From positions 1 through 19,026 of the forward strand of contig URVM01000037.1 of the NCBI GenBank assembly GCA_900551325.1: a DNA stretch of 19,026 nt, in the 5' to 3' direction. Made by a program: the position numbers and the translations under genes. Under the pieces are notes generated by a model, which saw only the letters and a program-made list of their open reading frames with translations, was not told the DNA's origin and did not search any database. Positions 1 through 7,700 of the stretch are shown piece after piece (the first letter of the stretch is position 1; every line of letters begins with the position of its first letter). This DNA is from an uncultured Eubacteriales bacterium (GTDB lineage: Bacteria; Bacillota; Clostridia; Lachnospirales; Cellulosilyticaceae).

Positions 1-6
1 AAAACA

Positions 7-42
7 AAAACGGTTGACTGGAAATTTCCAATCAACCGTTTT
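7..42. terminator. Stem-loop, probable terminator at the left edge
   Basis: AAAACGGTTGA (7-17) pairs with TCAACCGTTTT (32-42). After one C-A mismatch the stem continues inward through TGGAA/TTCCA. The minus-strand reading is followed by a better T-run than the plus reading, so it may end a minus transcript or work in both directions. The gene it serves on the left lies outside the window. Confidence 0.6.
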
Positions 43-54
43 GTCTACAATCTG

Positions 55-86
55 AGGACAAGTCCAAGTGACTTGTCCTTTTTTTC
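55..86 (+). terminator. Rho-independent terminator (+)
   Basis: A 10-bp perfect stem (55-64 with 70-79, core GGACAAGTC/GACTTGTCC) with a 5-base loop leads into a run of seven T (79-85). It ends a plus-strand transcript entering from the left of the window. Confidence 0.85.
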
Positions 87-168
87 TTTATATACCATTT
101 ATTTTTATTATCTTGTTACATACTATTAGGTTTTATGCATGAACTTATATTTCAATTATGTTATGTTT

Positions 169-197
169 TTGACTAAATCGCGAACTTAATGTACAAT
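169..197 (+). promoter_or_regulatory. Sigma-A promoter of a candidate small RNA
   Basis: TTGACT (169-174), a 17-base spacer and TACAAT (192-197) form a near-consensus vegetative promoter. The predicted transcription start is about 203-205. No conventional gene begins downstream before the terminator at 325-358, so this promoter appears to serve a short transcript. Confidence 0.55.
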
Positions 198-209
198 TTG
201 TGAATTATT

Positions 210-290
210 ATGAACAATTATCCAAAAGCCTTGTTTCAAGCCCTTTCTAATGGTATTATTTACTTATCCGAAGAAGCTAAAAAACTTTAG
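210..290 (+). CDS. Possible leaderless 26-residue peptide
   Basis: ATG at 210 opens 26 codons ending in TAG at 288-290. The peptide begins MNNYPKALFQ and ends SEEAKKL, a composition that looks like real protein. There is no Shine-Dalgarno sequence, and the predicted transcription start is only about six bases upstream, so translation would have to be leaderless. An in-frame stop just upstream (TGA at 201) excludes a longer frame. It may be a chance frame inside the candidate small RNA, a remnant of a lost gene, or a true small protein. I assign no function. Confidence 0.2.
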   Translation: MNNYPKALFQALSNGIIYLSEEAKKL

Positions 291-324
291 TTTATTCATC
301 TCCCCTTTATTTTTGTATATACTA

Positions 325-358
325 AAAAACACCTTAGTCTAAGTACTAAGGTGTTTTT
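325..358. terminator. Bidirectional terminator
   Basis: A 14-bp perfect stem (325-338 with 345-358, core CACCTTAGT/ACTAAGGTG) has a 6-base loop and is flanked by A5 and T5 runs. It lies upstream of the chemoreceptor promoter, so it does not end that gene. On the plus strand it would end the candidate small RNA. Confidence 0.8.
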
Positions 359-386
359 ATGTGTTTAAATATTTAGATATATTTTA

Positions 387-415
387 TTGCATGTATTTAT
401 ACTTATTATTATAAT
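387..415 (+). promoter_or_regulatory. Sigma-A promoter of the chemoreceptor gene
   Basis: TTGCAT (387-392), a 17-base spacer and a perfect TATAAT (410-415). The expected start is near 422, giving an 80-base AT-rich leader before ATG 502. Confidence 0.6.
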
Positions 416-501
416 AATACTTAAATTTAAGTTGTTATTTCATTATACTTTCTTTCATAATTACACTAAATTTAAACCACGCTATTATACTAGGAGGCTT
501 T

Positions 502-1968
502 ATGACCGAAGACCGTATTACCTTACTTACCAATCAACGCTTTTTACTTTTAAATTTAGTTCTTTCAATCCTGTATTCATTAGGCATATCTTTATCTTGT
601 GTACGTGGCACAATTGACTTGTTGCCCACTATAGGTATTATTGTTTTTCTTATTGTTCCTACACTAATATCTTTTTTAATATATTCAAAAAATCCTAGTT
701 GTAATTTTATTCATAGGATCTGTGCTACACCTTTTGCTATTGGTTATTTGATTAGCTTATTTTCTTTACGTTCTCTTATAGCACCAATGCTTATTCTCCC
801 TATGTTTATTAATGCTAGCTTTTATCTTGATTTAGGTCTTTTAAAACGTGCTTATATTGGATCTATTATCATGAATCTATTTTGGTTTCTACGCTATTAC
901 ACCCCTGAACATTCTACACTTATTCTTATTGAAATATTTATTCTTTGTGTATTAATGTTAACCCTTTATATCGTTACGAAATTCAATAAAATGGTTAGGG
1001 ATGCTGTCATTACTGAAAGTGCAAATGTTAAGTTAGCACATGAAAAACAAGAACATACTATAGTTCAAATTACACAGGCTATTGAACTTCTAACACACCA
1101 TACTAATCAACTTAAGCATACCATTCATAGCGTTCAAGAAGGCTCAAAAGCTATCAACTATTCTATTAAAACAATTGGTACTGGGTGTGAAACCACAACG
1201 ACTTATGTTGATAATCAAACCTCTGCTACCAAACATATTTATGAACTTATTCAAGTTATTGCTAAACTTTCTGATGAGGTGACGCACTCTTCTAACCAAG
1301 GCTCAAAAATCTTTAATACCACTTTACATACCATCAAAAATTTAGCTAATAAATCTCAAGAAATTGAAACCAAAAATACTTCTTTGCACAGTGTATTTGA
1401 ACACTTACTTATTAAAACCAATGAAGTACAAAATATCTTGCAACTTATTACAACTATTTCAGATCAGACTAATCTTCTGTCTTTAAATGCTGCTATTGAA
1501 GCTGCACGCGCTGGGGAAAGTGGAAAAGGCTTCTCTGTTGTAGCAAATGAAATAAAATCTTTAGCTGAACAAAGTAAGCAATCTGCCACACTCATTGGTA
1601 CAATCTTATCTCAGTTTCAACAAGAGGTAGAATATCTCTTTAAAGAAATCTCCTCTTTATCCGAGACAAACTCTGAGGCAATCTCTCTTATTTCACTAAC
1701 TGAAAATGAAGTAGAACAATTAGAGCATATTTTAAGTAACTTAAATAACTCTATAATACTTATTAATACTCAAGTTCAACATACTTTAAAGGCAAATGAA
1801 AATATAGAAACCTCTAGTGCACAGCTTATGAATATCTCACAAGATACACTAGCACATACAGAAGAAGTTATTGCACATATTGAAAGTTATCTTCAAGAAA
1901 CAGATTCTGCTAAAGCCTCAATTGATGATTTAGTAACACTAGCATCAAATATGGAAACTTTAGTCTAA
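502..1968 (+). CDS. Membrane-embedded methyl-accepting chemotaxis protein
   Basis: This 488-residue protein is a chemoreceptor that would control the CheA/CheW kinase. The N-terminal third holds about six hydrophobic helices (roughly residues 16-34, 41-61, 73-91, 92-107, 115-130, 139-158) with very short loops and no extracellular ligand-binding domain. The rest is a long coiled coil carrying the hallmark hairpin tip (LNAAIEAARAGESGKGF, near residues 328-344). I see no obvious HAMP domain after the last helix. AGGAGG at 492-497 lies 4 bases before the ATG. The gene is a single-gene unit with a promoter at 387-415 and a terminator at 1985-2016. The multi-helix input domain suggests sensing in or through the membrane, but the signal is unknown. 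Family assignment is firm. Confidence 0.93.
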   Translation: MTEDRITLLTNQRFLLLNLVLSILYSLGISLSCVRGTIDLLPTIGIIVFLIVPTLISFLIYSKNPSCNFIHRICATPFAIGYLISLFSLRSLIAPMLILPMFINASFYLDLGLLKRAYIGSIIMNLFWFLRYYTPEHSTLILIEIFILCVLMLTLYIVTKFNKMVRDAVITESANVKLAHEKQEHTIVQITQAIELLTHHTNQLKHTIHSVQEGSKAINYSIKTIGTGCETTTTYVDNQTSATKHIYELIQVIAKLSDEVTHSSNQGSKIFNTTLHTIKNLANKSQEIETKNTSLHSVFEHLLIKTNEVQNILQLITTISDQTNLLSLNAAIEAARAGESGKGFSVVANEIKSLAEQSKQSATLIGTILSQFQQEVEYLFKEISSLSETNSEAISLISLTENEVEQLEHILSNLNNSIILINTQVQHTLKANENIETSSAQLMNISQDTLAHTEEVIAHIESYLQETDSAKASIDDLVTLASNMETLV

Positions 1969-1984
1969 AATAATGGGTTATAAA

Positions 1985-2016
1985 TATAATAGGTAGGCAA
2001 ACGCCTACCTATTATA
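1985..2016. terminator. Bidirectional terminator between convergent genes
   Basis: A 14-bp perfect stem (1985-1998 with 2003-2016) with loop AAAC sits between the chemoreceptor stop (1968) and the stop of the minus-strand DUF2318 gene (2022). It can serve both. Confidence 0.8.
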
Positions 2017-2021
2017 TTTAT

Positions 2022-2552
2022 TTAAAATTCACTTTTCCAATTAGCAAAAATATCTTTTGTCTGTTTTAAAAATTCATTTGAAATTGTAATGCTATCATTA
2101 GTTACAACTTTATTTTCTGCAAAAATAGGAACTGGATTACATCCTCCCCTAGCTATCTCTACTTGGTCAGCCGCAAATTGGTTGCCGCAATTTTGGCATA
2201 TAAGTGCATCTCCATTTTGTACATAATATCCACGTCCAGAACTGTAGCAAATCTGGCAAGTATTAAAAGCTGTACGTACTGTTCCATCTGATGCCTTAAT
2301 CGCTAATACTTCCAGCTTTGTCCCATCTACCTCTACTGGATAGAAGCTAGCTTCTTCGCTCACTTCATTAAGTGGAATAATAAGATCTCCTGCCTCAGAT
2401 AATGTTACTGGCTTTATAGTATTACTACCGCTATTTTTGTTTTGAGTCAATAAGGATGCACCTACTATTACTACAATTGCACCTAAAATAACTAATATTT
2501 TTTTCATAGGTAAATCGTTCTTTTTAGTATGGTTATTCTTCTTTTGAGCCAT
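2022..2552 (-). CDS. DUF2318 membrane-anchored Cys-motif protein
   Basis: This 176-residue protein has a Lys/Asn-rich start, one membrane helix (about residues 17-36) and an exported domain with two Cys pairs, CQIC (C99, C102) and CQNC (C119, C122), followed by GGCNP (C138). That pattern is the signature of the DUF2318 family, described as predicted Fe-S or metal-binding membrane proteins and found with iron or copper transport genes (FtrD-like). It is the last gene of the operon, starting 29 bases after the TauE/SafE fusion stops. The chosen start has GGGAGG at 2560-2565 with a 7-base gap; a longer frame from 2624 overlaps the preceding gene and has no matching site. Likely role: binding or redox handling of metal delivered by the neighbouring transporter-like protein (inference). 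Confidence 0.85.
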   Translation of the reverse strand: MAQKKNNHTKKNDLPMKKILVILGAIVVIVGASLLTQNKNSGSNTIKPVTLSEAGDLIIPLNEVSEEASFYPVEVDGTKLEVLAIKASDGTVRTAFNTCQICYSSGRGYYVQNGDALICQNCGNQFAADQVEIARGGCNPVPIFAENKVVTNDSITISNEFLKQTKDIFANWKSEF

Positions 2553-2581
2553 GTTTTTTCCTCCCTTTTTATCATTATTGA

Positions 2582-3922
2582 TTATTTTGTTACAGTGATA
2601 TAACTTCCAATCATACCCATCCAACAGCTATATGTAAAAGTTCCCTCTTCCTCTGGGGTAAATTCTATTATGTTTTCACCTAGCTGAAATCTTTTTTCTA
2701 TATTATATTGTGGGATGAAAATTCTATTGTTACAGCCATTTATACTGCCTTTTTCTGCTTTTATAATCCACTTTACAGGTATACCTTTTTGAACGGTTAT
2801 TGGACTATACTGTCCTGGCATTAGGGTAGTTTCTACAATTTGTATGCCATCCTCAATTCTTGCCTTACTACTATTTTGATTAAGTGTCACCCGAGGGATA
2901 GCGATGCCTGATAAACTTAATCCACTATTAAACATAGATATACCTAAAATAATGACTAATACTGCTCCTACAGACATAATTTTTCTTGAAAATTTATGAC
3001 TTAGTACAGTAGATAGTACGCCTAATCCTAACATAAGTGGAACAGTGCCTATGCTAAATAAAAACATGCTAAAAGCTCCCTTTAAAGGGTCTCCTGTTGA
3101 GAGGGCATAAAGCTGCATAGCTTGTAAAGGTCCACAAGGCATTAATCCATTTAGCATACCTATATATAAAGGACTACTATTTTTTGTCCCTACAGGGAAT
3201 TTGTGCATTAAAGCTTTAGGCATTCTAGGATTAAATTTACGTAACCAAGGAAAAATATTCAGCATATTTAATCCCATAATAACCATAAATATACTAGCAA
3301 TAATTTGAATAGTACCTTTGGCAGTTGCTGAAAAGCTTATTACTGATCCAAGCCCTCCAATTATGCCACCTAATAATGTATAAGAAATTATCCTTCCTCC
3401 ATTATATAGAAGGCTAGGTTTAATAGCCCATAACCATCCTCCCCTTACTTTTTGATTATGACTTTCTCTATAGCTAAGACACTGTGAAAGATTGATACCT
3501 CCACACATAGCAATACAATGGATAGATGTAAACATACCTAGCATAAATAATATGCTGTATTCCATATCTGCTTTTGCTTCTGGAAAGATATAAAAAATAT
3601 TAGTTAAACCAAAATACTTCATGACACTGTAAATTGCATAAATAATAAGCCCTATTTCAAGTACTCTTATTAATTCATTTCTTACATTACTAGAGTCTTT
3701 CGTAGTTTGAACTCTATAACCAGCCTTCTCAATTGCCTTTATGATTTCATCTATAGAAAGATAGTTTTCGTCATATATACATTCTGCTATACCTTTGCTA
3801 AAACTTGCCTTTATATCTATAATGCCCTTTATCTTTGCAAGTTCTTTCTCAATCCTATTGGAACAACTTATACAGGTCATTCCTTCTACTTTAAAAATCT
3901 CTTTCTTATGTGTAGAGTTCAT
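2582..3922 (-). CDS. Fusion protein: HMA domain + TauE/SafE membrane domain + cupredoxin-like domain
   Basis: This 446-residue protein has three parts. Residues 7-73 are a heavy-metal-associated domain with GMTCISC (C17, C20), the copper-chaperone fold. Residues about 85-330 are a multi-helix domain of the sulfite exporter TauE/SafE (cytochrome c biogenesis-like) family, with HCIAMCGG (135-142) and MPCGP (261-265). Residues about 360-446 resemble a cupredoxin; the expected ligand region has GCNN (C397) and CWMGM (C433, M437), so a Cys/Cys/Met site may replace the usual His ligands. GGAGG at 3933-3937 lies 10 bases before the start. It begins 5 bases after the upstream small gene. Likely role: moving or sequestering copper, or a similar soft metal, across the membrane. 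Domain calls are firm; substrate is inferred. Confidence 0.88.
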   Translation of the reverse strand: MNSTHKKEIFKVEGMTCISCSNRIEKELAKIKGIIDIKASFSKGIAECIYDENYLSIDEIIKAIEKAGYRVQTTKDSSNVRNELIRVLEIGLIIYAIYSVMKYFGLTNIFYIFPEAKADMEYSILFMLGMFTSIHCIAMCGGINLSQCLSYRESHNQKVRGGWLWAIKPSLLYNGGRIISYTLLGGIIGGLGSVISFSATAKGTIQIIASIFMVIMGLNMLNIFPWLRKFNPRMPKALMHKFPVGTKNSSPLYIGMLNGLMPCGPLQAMQLYALSTGDPLKGAFSMFLFSIGTVPLMLGLGVLSTVLSHKFSRKIMSVGAVLVIILGISMFNSGLSLSGIAIPRVTLNQNSSKARIEDGIQIVETTLMPGQYSPITVQKGIPVKWIIKAEKGSINGCNNRIFIPQYNIEKRFQLGENIIEFTPEEEGTFTYSCWMGMIGSYITVTK

Positions 3923-3927
3923 CTACT

Positions 3928-4194
3928 CTATTCCTCCAACTTATCCTTTTGATCCTTACTGCAGCATTTATGTCCATCTTTACCCATTATAAAGAACATA
4001 CTTCCAATCATCATAATTGGACATATAAGAGAACCTATCAGTGAAATAATGCTACTCCCTCCTAAACTTATTCCCATTTTTCCAACTCCTAAGTTTAAAA
4101 GCATCACTACTATAATCGGTGCTATACAGCATCCCATCATCATAGCTGTACCTTTTACTAATCTTTTATTAGAATCCTTCTTATCCTTATTCAT
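3928..4194 (-). CDS. Small two-helix membrane protein rich in Cys and Met
   Basis: This 88-residue protein has a charged N-terminus, a helix at about 15-36 containing MMMGCC (C22, C23), a second helix at about 47-69 with C58 and several Met, and a polar tail with HKCC (H75, C77, C78). I do not recognise a named family. Met and Cys clusters inside membrane helices plus a His/Cys tail are what one expects of a small metal-binding membrane protein. GGAGG at 4202-4206 lies 7 bases before ATG 4194. Its stop is 5 bases from the next start and overlaps that gene's leader, so the two are translationally close. As first gene of the operon it may pass metal to the fusion protein; this is inference. Confidence 0.7.
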   Translation of the reverse strand: MNKDKKDSNKRLVKGTAMMMGCCIAPIIVVMLLNLGVGKMGISLGGSSIISLIGSLICPIMMIGSMFFIMGKDGHKCCSKDQKDKLEE

Positions 4195-4327
4195 TTTTCA
4201 TCCTCCTATCTTCCATCTAATGTTATATCTCAATAGGTATGAGCAATTCCTATAACCATCATATAAACTAAATATTACAAAAGTATGGCAAATCCTTGTT
4301 TTATTATTTTTAACTATGTCTATCTAA

Positions 4328-4382
4328 ATATAAAAATGAAGAGTACCTATTCAGACATAATAGGTACTCTTCATTTTTATAT
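4328..4382. terminator. Long stem-loop between divergent genes
   Basis: Twenty-four paired positions (4328-4351 with 4359-4382) surround a 7-base loop. The A5 and T5 flanks are part of the stem, as in bidirectional terminators. It ends neither neighbour, because both are transcribed away from it. It could end an unrecognised short transcript, be left from a deleted gene, or insulate the two promoters. Confidence 0.7.
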
Positions 4383-4433
4383 AGTCCATTTATTCCTTTT
4401 ATTAAAAATTTTACAAATTTTAAATAAATATCA

Positions 4434-4462
4434 TTGAAAAATTATATATATCATATTATATT
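4434..4462 (+). promoter_or_regulatory. Candidate promoter of the chitinase gene
   Basis: TTGAAA (4434-4439), a 17-base spacer and TATATT (4457-4462); a perfect TATAAT also occurs at 4468-4473 without a good -35. In DNA this AT-rich, chance matches are common. If used, it would give a leader of roughly 265 bases. Confidence 0.3.
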
Positions 4463-4623
4463 TATCATATAATCACATTAGCTATTAGTGTATTTTCACA
4501 ATAAAAAGTTTTTTTTAACTTATTACTATCTTATTTTTAATATCCTATTTCCTCATCTACAAGTAAATATATTTTTTTAGTGTAAATTTGAAAATTCATA
4601 TCTCCATTCTAAAAATCTAATTT

Positions 4624-4709
4624 AGGAGGTGTTTTTTATTATAAACTTTTGTCTCATAAACATAGACAAAAGCTATTTAGAGTGTAGATGTGTTTTTATA
4701 TAGCTTTTT
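4624..4709 (+). promoter_or_regulatory. Structured leader with orphan Shine-Dalgarno before the chitinase
   Basis: AGGAGG at 4624-4629 is the best ribosome binding site in this gap yet lies about 105 bases before the chitinase ATG. Eight bases on, an ATT codon (4638) opens 21 codons ending TAG at 4701-4703. Overlapping it, CTTTTGTCT (4646-4654) can pair with AGACAAAAG (4664-4672), while AAAAGCTAT (4668-4676) can instead pair with ATAGCTTTT (4700-4708), the latter ending in T-rich sequence. The two hairpins exclude each other, as in attenuators. Function is inferred; no riboswitch class is recognised. Confidence 0.3.
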
Positions 4710-4733
4710 ACTTAAAGGAAAGGATAAGATGAT

Positions 4734-7700
4734 ATGAAAAAAAATTTCAAAAAAGTGTCTAGTGTTTTTCTTTCTTTTCTCTTAATGTTACTTCTTATTC
4801 CCTCTGGTCCTACACTTGCACAAGATTTAAGTTTATCATTAAATTCCCCTACTTATACCCTTCAAGACAACACATCTGTCAGCCCATGGGCTCCTAATAC
4901 TGCCTATGCCCCAAATGCTATAGTCTCTTACAATGGAAAAAACTATGAATGTCGCCAAGCTCATACTTCTTTACTAGGCTGGGAACCACCAAATGTACCT
5001 GCTCTATGGTTAGAGTATAATGGCTCTATTACTCCTATAGAGACTGTAGAGACTCCTACCTTTACACCTGCAGCTGGTACTTATACTTCTACTCAAAGTG
5101 TAACCATTGCTTGTGCTACCTCTGGTGCTACTATCCGTTATACTATTGATGGTAGTGAACCTACTAGTGATTCTACCATTTATTCTAGTCCTATTAATGT
5201 AAGTACAACTACTACACTTAAAGCTAAAGCTTTTAAAACGGGCATGAATGATTCTACTACTGTTTCTGCTACATATACTATTGAAACTGCACCAGTTGAA
5301 ACTGTATCTGCTCCCATTATTTCTCCAAACGGTGGTACTTTCACATCCTCACAAAGTGTAACCATTACTTGTACTACTTCTGGTGCCACTATCAGATACA
5401 CTACTGATGGTACAGAACCTACTACTAACTCAACCATTTACTCTAATCCTATCAATGTAAGTACAACCACTACTATTAAGGCAAAAGCCTTCAAGTCTGA
5501 CATGAATGACTCTCCTACTACTTCTGTGACTTATACTATTCAAGTTGCACCAGTAGAAACTGTAGCTACTCCAACCTTTACGCCAAATGGTGGTACCTTT
5601 ACTTCTTCACAAAGTGTAACCATAGCTTGTACTACTTCTGATGCTACTATTAGATACACTACTAATGGCACAGAACCTACTGCTACTTCTACTATTTATT
5701 CTGGTGCCATTAATGTAAGTGCAACGACTACACTTAAAGCCAAAGCCTTCAAAGCTGGTATGAATGACTCTCTTACTGCTTCTGCTACTTACACCATTCA
5801 AGGTGCGGTAGTTGTAAAACCATGGGCTCCTAATACAGCTTACGTAAAAGGTAATATCGTATCTTACAATGGTAAAAATTATGAATGTCGTCAGCCTCAT
5901 ACGTCTTTACTTGGTTGGGAACCAACAAACGTACCTGCCCTATGGCAAGAATATAGTGGCTCTGTTACACCTATAGAAACTGTTTCAAATCCTACTTTTT
6001 CACCAAAGGGAGGTACATATACCTATAATCAAAGTGTTACCATTACCTGTACTACTTCTGGCGCTACCATTCGCTATACTACTGATGGTACAGAACCTAA
6101 CGCAAACTCACCAGTTTACTCTAGTACAATTAATGTAGCTAAAACAACTACTCTTAAAGCTAAAGCTTTCAAATCTGGTATGAATGATTCTGCTACTGTT
6201 TCTGCTACTTATACTATTGGAACGACGCCTATTTCTCCTCTTCCAAAACATATCCTAACAGGTTATTGGCAAAACTTTGACAACGGTGCTAAGTGTTTAA
6301 AGATTAGCGATGTTCCAACCTCCTATGATTTAATCTGTGTTTCATTTGCTGATGCTACAGCTACTCCTGGTGCAATCTCCTTTACTTTAGACCCTACTCT
6401 TTCTTCTAGACTTGGTGGCTATACAAAAGAAGAGTTTATCCAAGATATTGCTGCTGCTAAAACAAAAGGTCAAAAAGTTATTATTTCTGTGGGTGGTGAA
6501 AAAGGTACAATCCGTGTTGCCGATGCTACAGCTGCTACTAACTTTGCCAATAGTGTTTATGCTTTAATGCAAGAATATGGCTTTGATGGTGTAGACATTG
6601 ACTTAGAAAATGGCATTAATGCAACCTATATGGGATCTGCCCTTCGTCAACTTTCTACAAAAGCTGGTTCTAACCTGATTATCACTATGGCTCCACAAAC
6701 CATCGATATGCAAAGTACCGGCATGGAATACTTTAAACTTGCACTATCTATTAAGGATATCTTAACCGTTGTAAATACCCAATATTACAACTCAGGTGCT
6801 ATGTTAGGTCAAGATGGTAAAGTTTATTCCCAAGGCTCTGTTGATTTCTTAACTGCTCTTGCAGCTATTCAATTAGAAAATGGACTTCGTCCTGATCAAG
6901 TTGGCTTAGGCCTACCTGCTTCTCCATCTGGTGCTGGTGGCGGCTATGTAAATCCAACTGTAGTAAATACTGCCTTAAACTGCCTTGCAACTGGCTCAAA
7001 AGGCGGTAGCTATGTACCACCTAACACTTATCCAGATATTCGTGGTGCAATGACTTGGTCTATTAACTGGGATGCATCTAATGGCTATAATTTTGCAAAT
7101 ACCATTAGACCTGTATTAGATGCACTTTCTAATAACACTACTCCAACAAAAATAGCTACACCAACATTTTCTCCTGTAGGTGGAACCTATACTTCTAGTC
7201 AAATTGTATTCCTTTCTTGTGCTACTTCTGGCGTTACCATTCGTTATACTACCAATGGGACTGAACCAACCTCAACTTCACAAGTCTATACAAGTCCTAT
7301 TACTTTAAGTACTACCACTACTTTAAAAGCAAAAGCTTTTAAAGCTGGCATGACTGATTCAGATACAGTTACTGCTACTTACACCATTAACCCAATCGGT
7401 AATACTACCTTACCTAAAAGACTTCTTATCGGTTATTGGCACACTTGGGGTGGCGGACCTTCTGGTGGTGTTCCATTTGTGAAGCTTCGCGATGTAAATC
7501 CAAACTGGAACGTTATTAATATTTCTTTTGCAGAACCTGTATCAGCTGGAAGTACAGATGGCAAAATGAAGTTCCAAGTGTCTGGGCTCACAGCTGATTA
7601 CACCATTAATGACTTTAAAGCTGACATTAAGCTTCTCCAGTCACAAGGTAAGAAAGTTGTATTATCTATAGGTGGATACGAAGGTTATTTCTCTTTAACC

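Larger units (their letters stand above)
204..358 (+). ncRNA. Candidate small RNA of about 155 nt
   Basis: This is an inferred unit: a good promoter (169-197), about 120 nt of body, and a strong terminator stem (325-358), all between genes. The stretch just before the terminator is C-rich and looks unpaired (CTCCCC at 300-305). Such C-rich single-stranded seeds are known in Firmicute regulatory RNAs that pair with Shine-Dalgarno sequences of target mRNAs. The same transcript could instead be the message of the 26-codon reading frame at 210-290. I recognise no named RNA family. Promoter and terminator are seen directly; that an RNA is made and what it does are inference. Confidence 0.4.
4195..4733. 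other. 539-base divergent intergenic region
   Basis: The region lies between the metal operon start (4194, -) and the chitinase start (4734, +). It contains a long stem-loop (4328-4382), a candidate promoter (4434-4462) and a structured leader with an orphan Shine-Dalgarno sequence (4624-4709), listed separately. The minus-strand promoter of the operon is not clear: a TTGCCA-like box lies on the minus strand but the -10 element is weak. I see no convincing full-length gene. Confidence 0.6.

Noticed and set aside
387..617. Reading frame of 76 codons on the plus strand
   Set aside because: It overlaps the promoter, leader and start of the chemoreceptor in another frame, is extremely rich in Phe, Tyr and Ile, and has no ribosome binding site.
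2553..2624. Longer N-terminus for the DUF2318 protein starting at 2624
   Set aside because: It would overlap the preceding gene, and the strong Shine-Dalgarno (2560-2565) lies inside it, correctly spaced for the start at 2552.
4229..4243. CTCA...TGAG inverted repeat before the metal operon as a copper-repressor operator
   Set aside because: Only four bases pair on each side and it matches neither CsoR nor CopY consensus; too weak to call.
5180..5900. Minus-strand reading frames opposite the chitinase
   Set aside because: They come from the low-complexity Thr/Ser-rich repeats of the sense gene and lack ribosome binding sites.
5049..7388. Repeats considered as CRISPR or a mobile array
   Set aside because: The repeats are about 230 bases, in frame, and encode folded protein modules of the chitinase.
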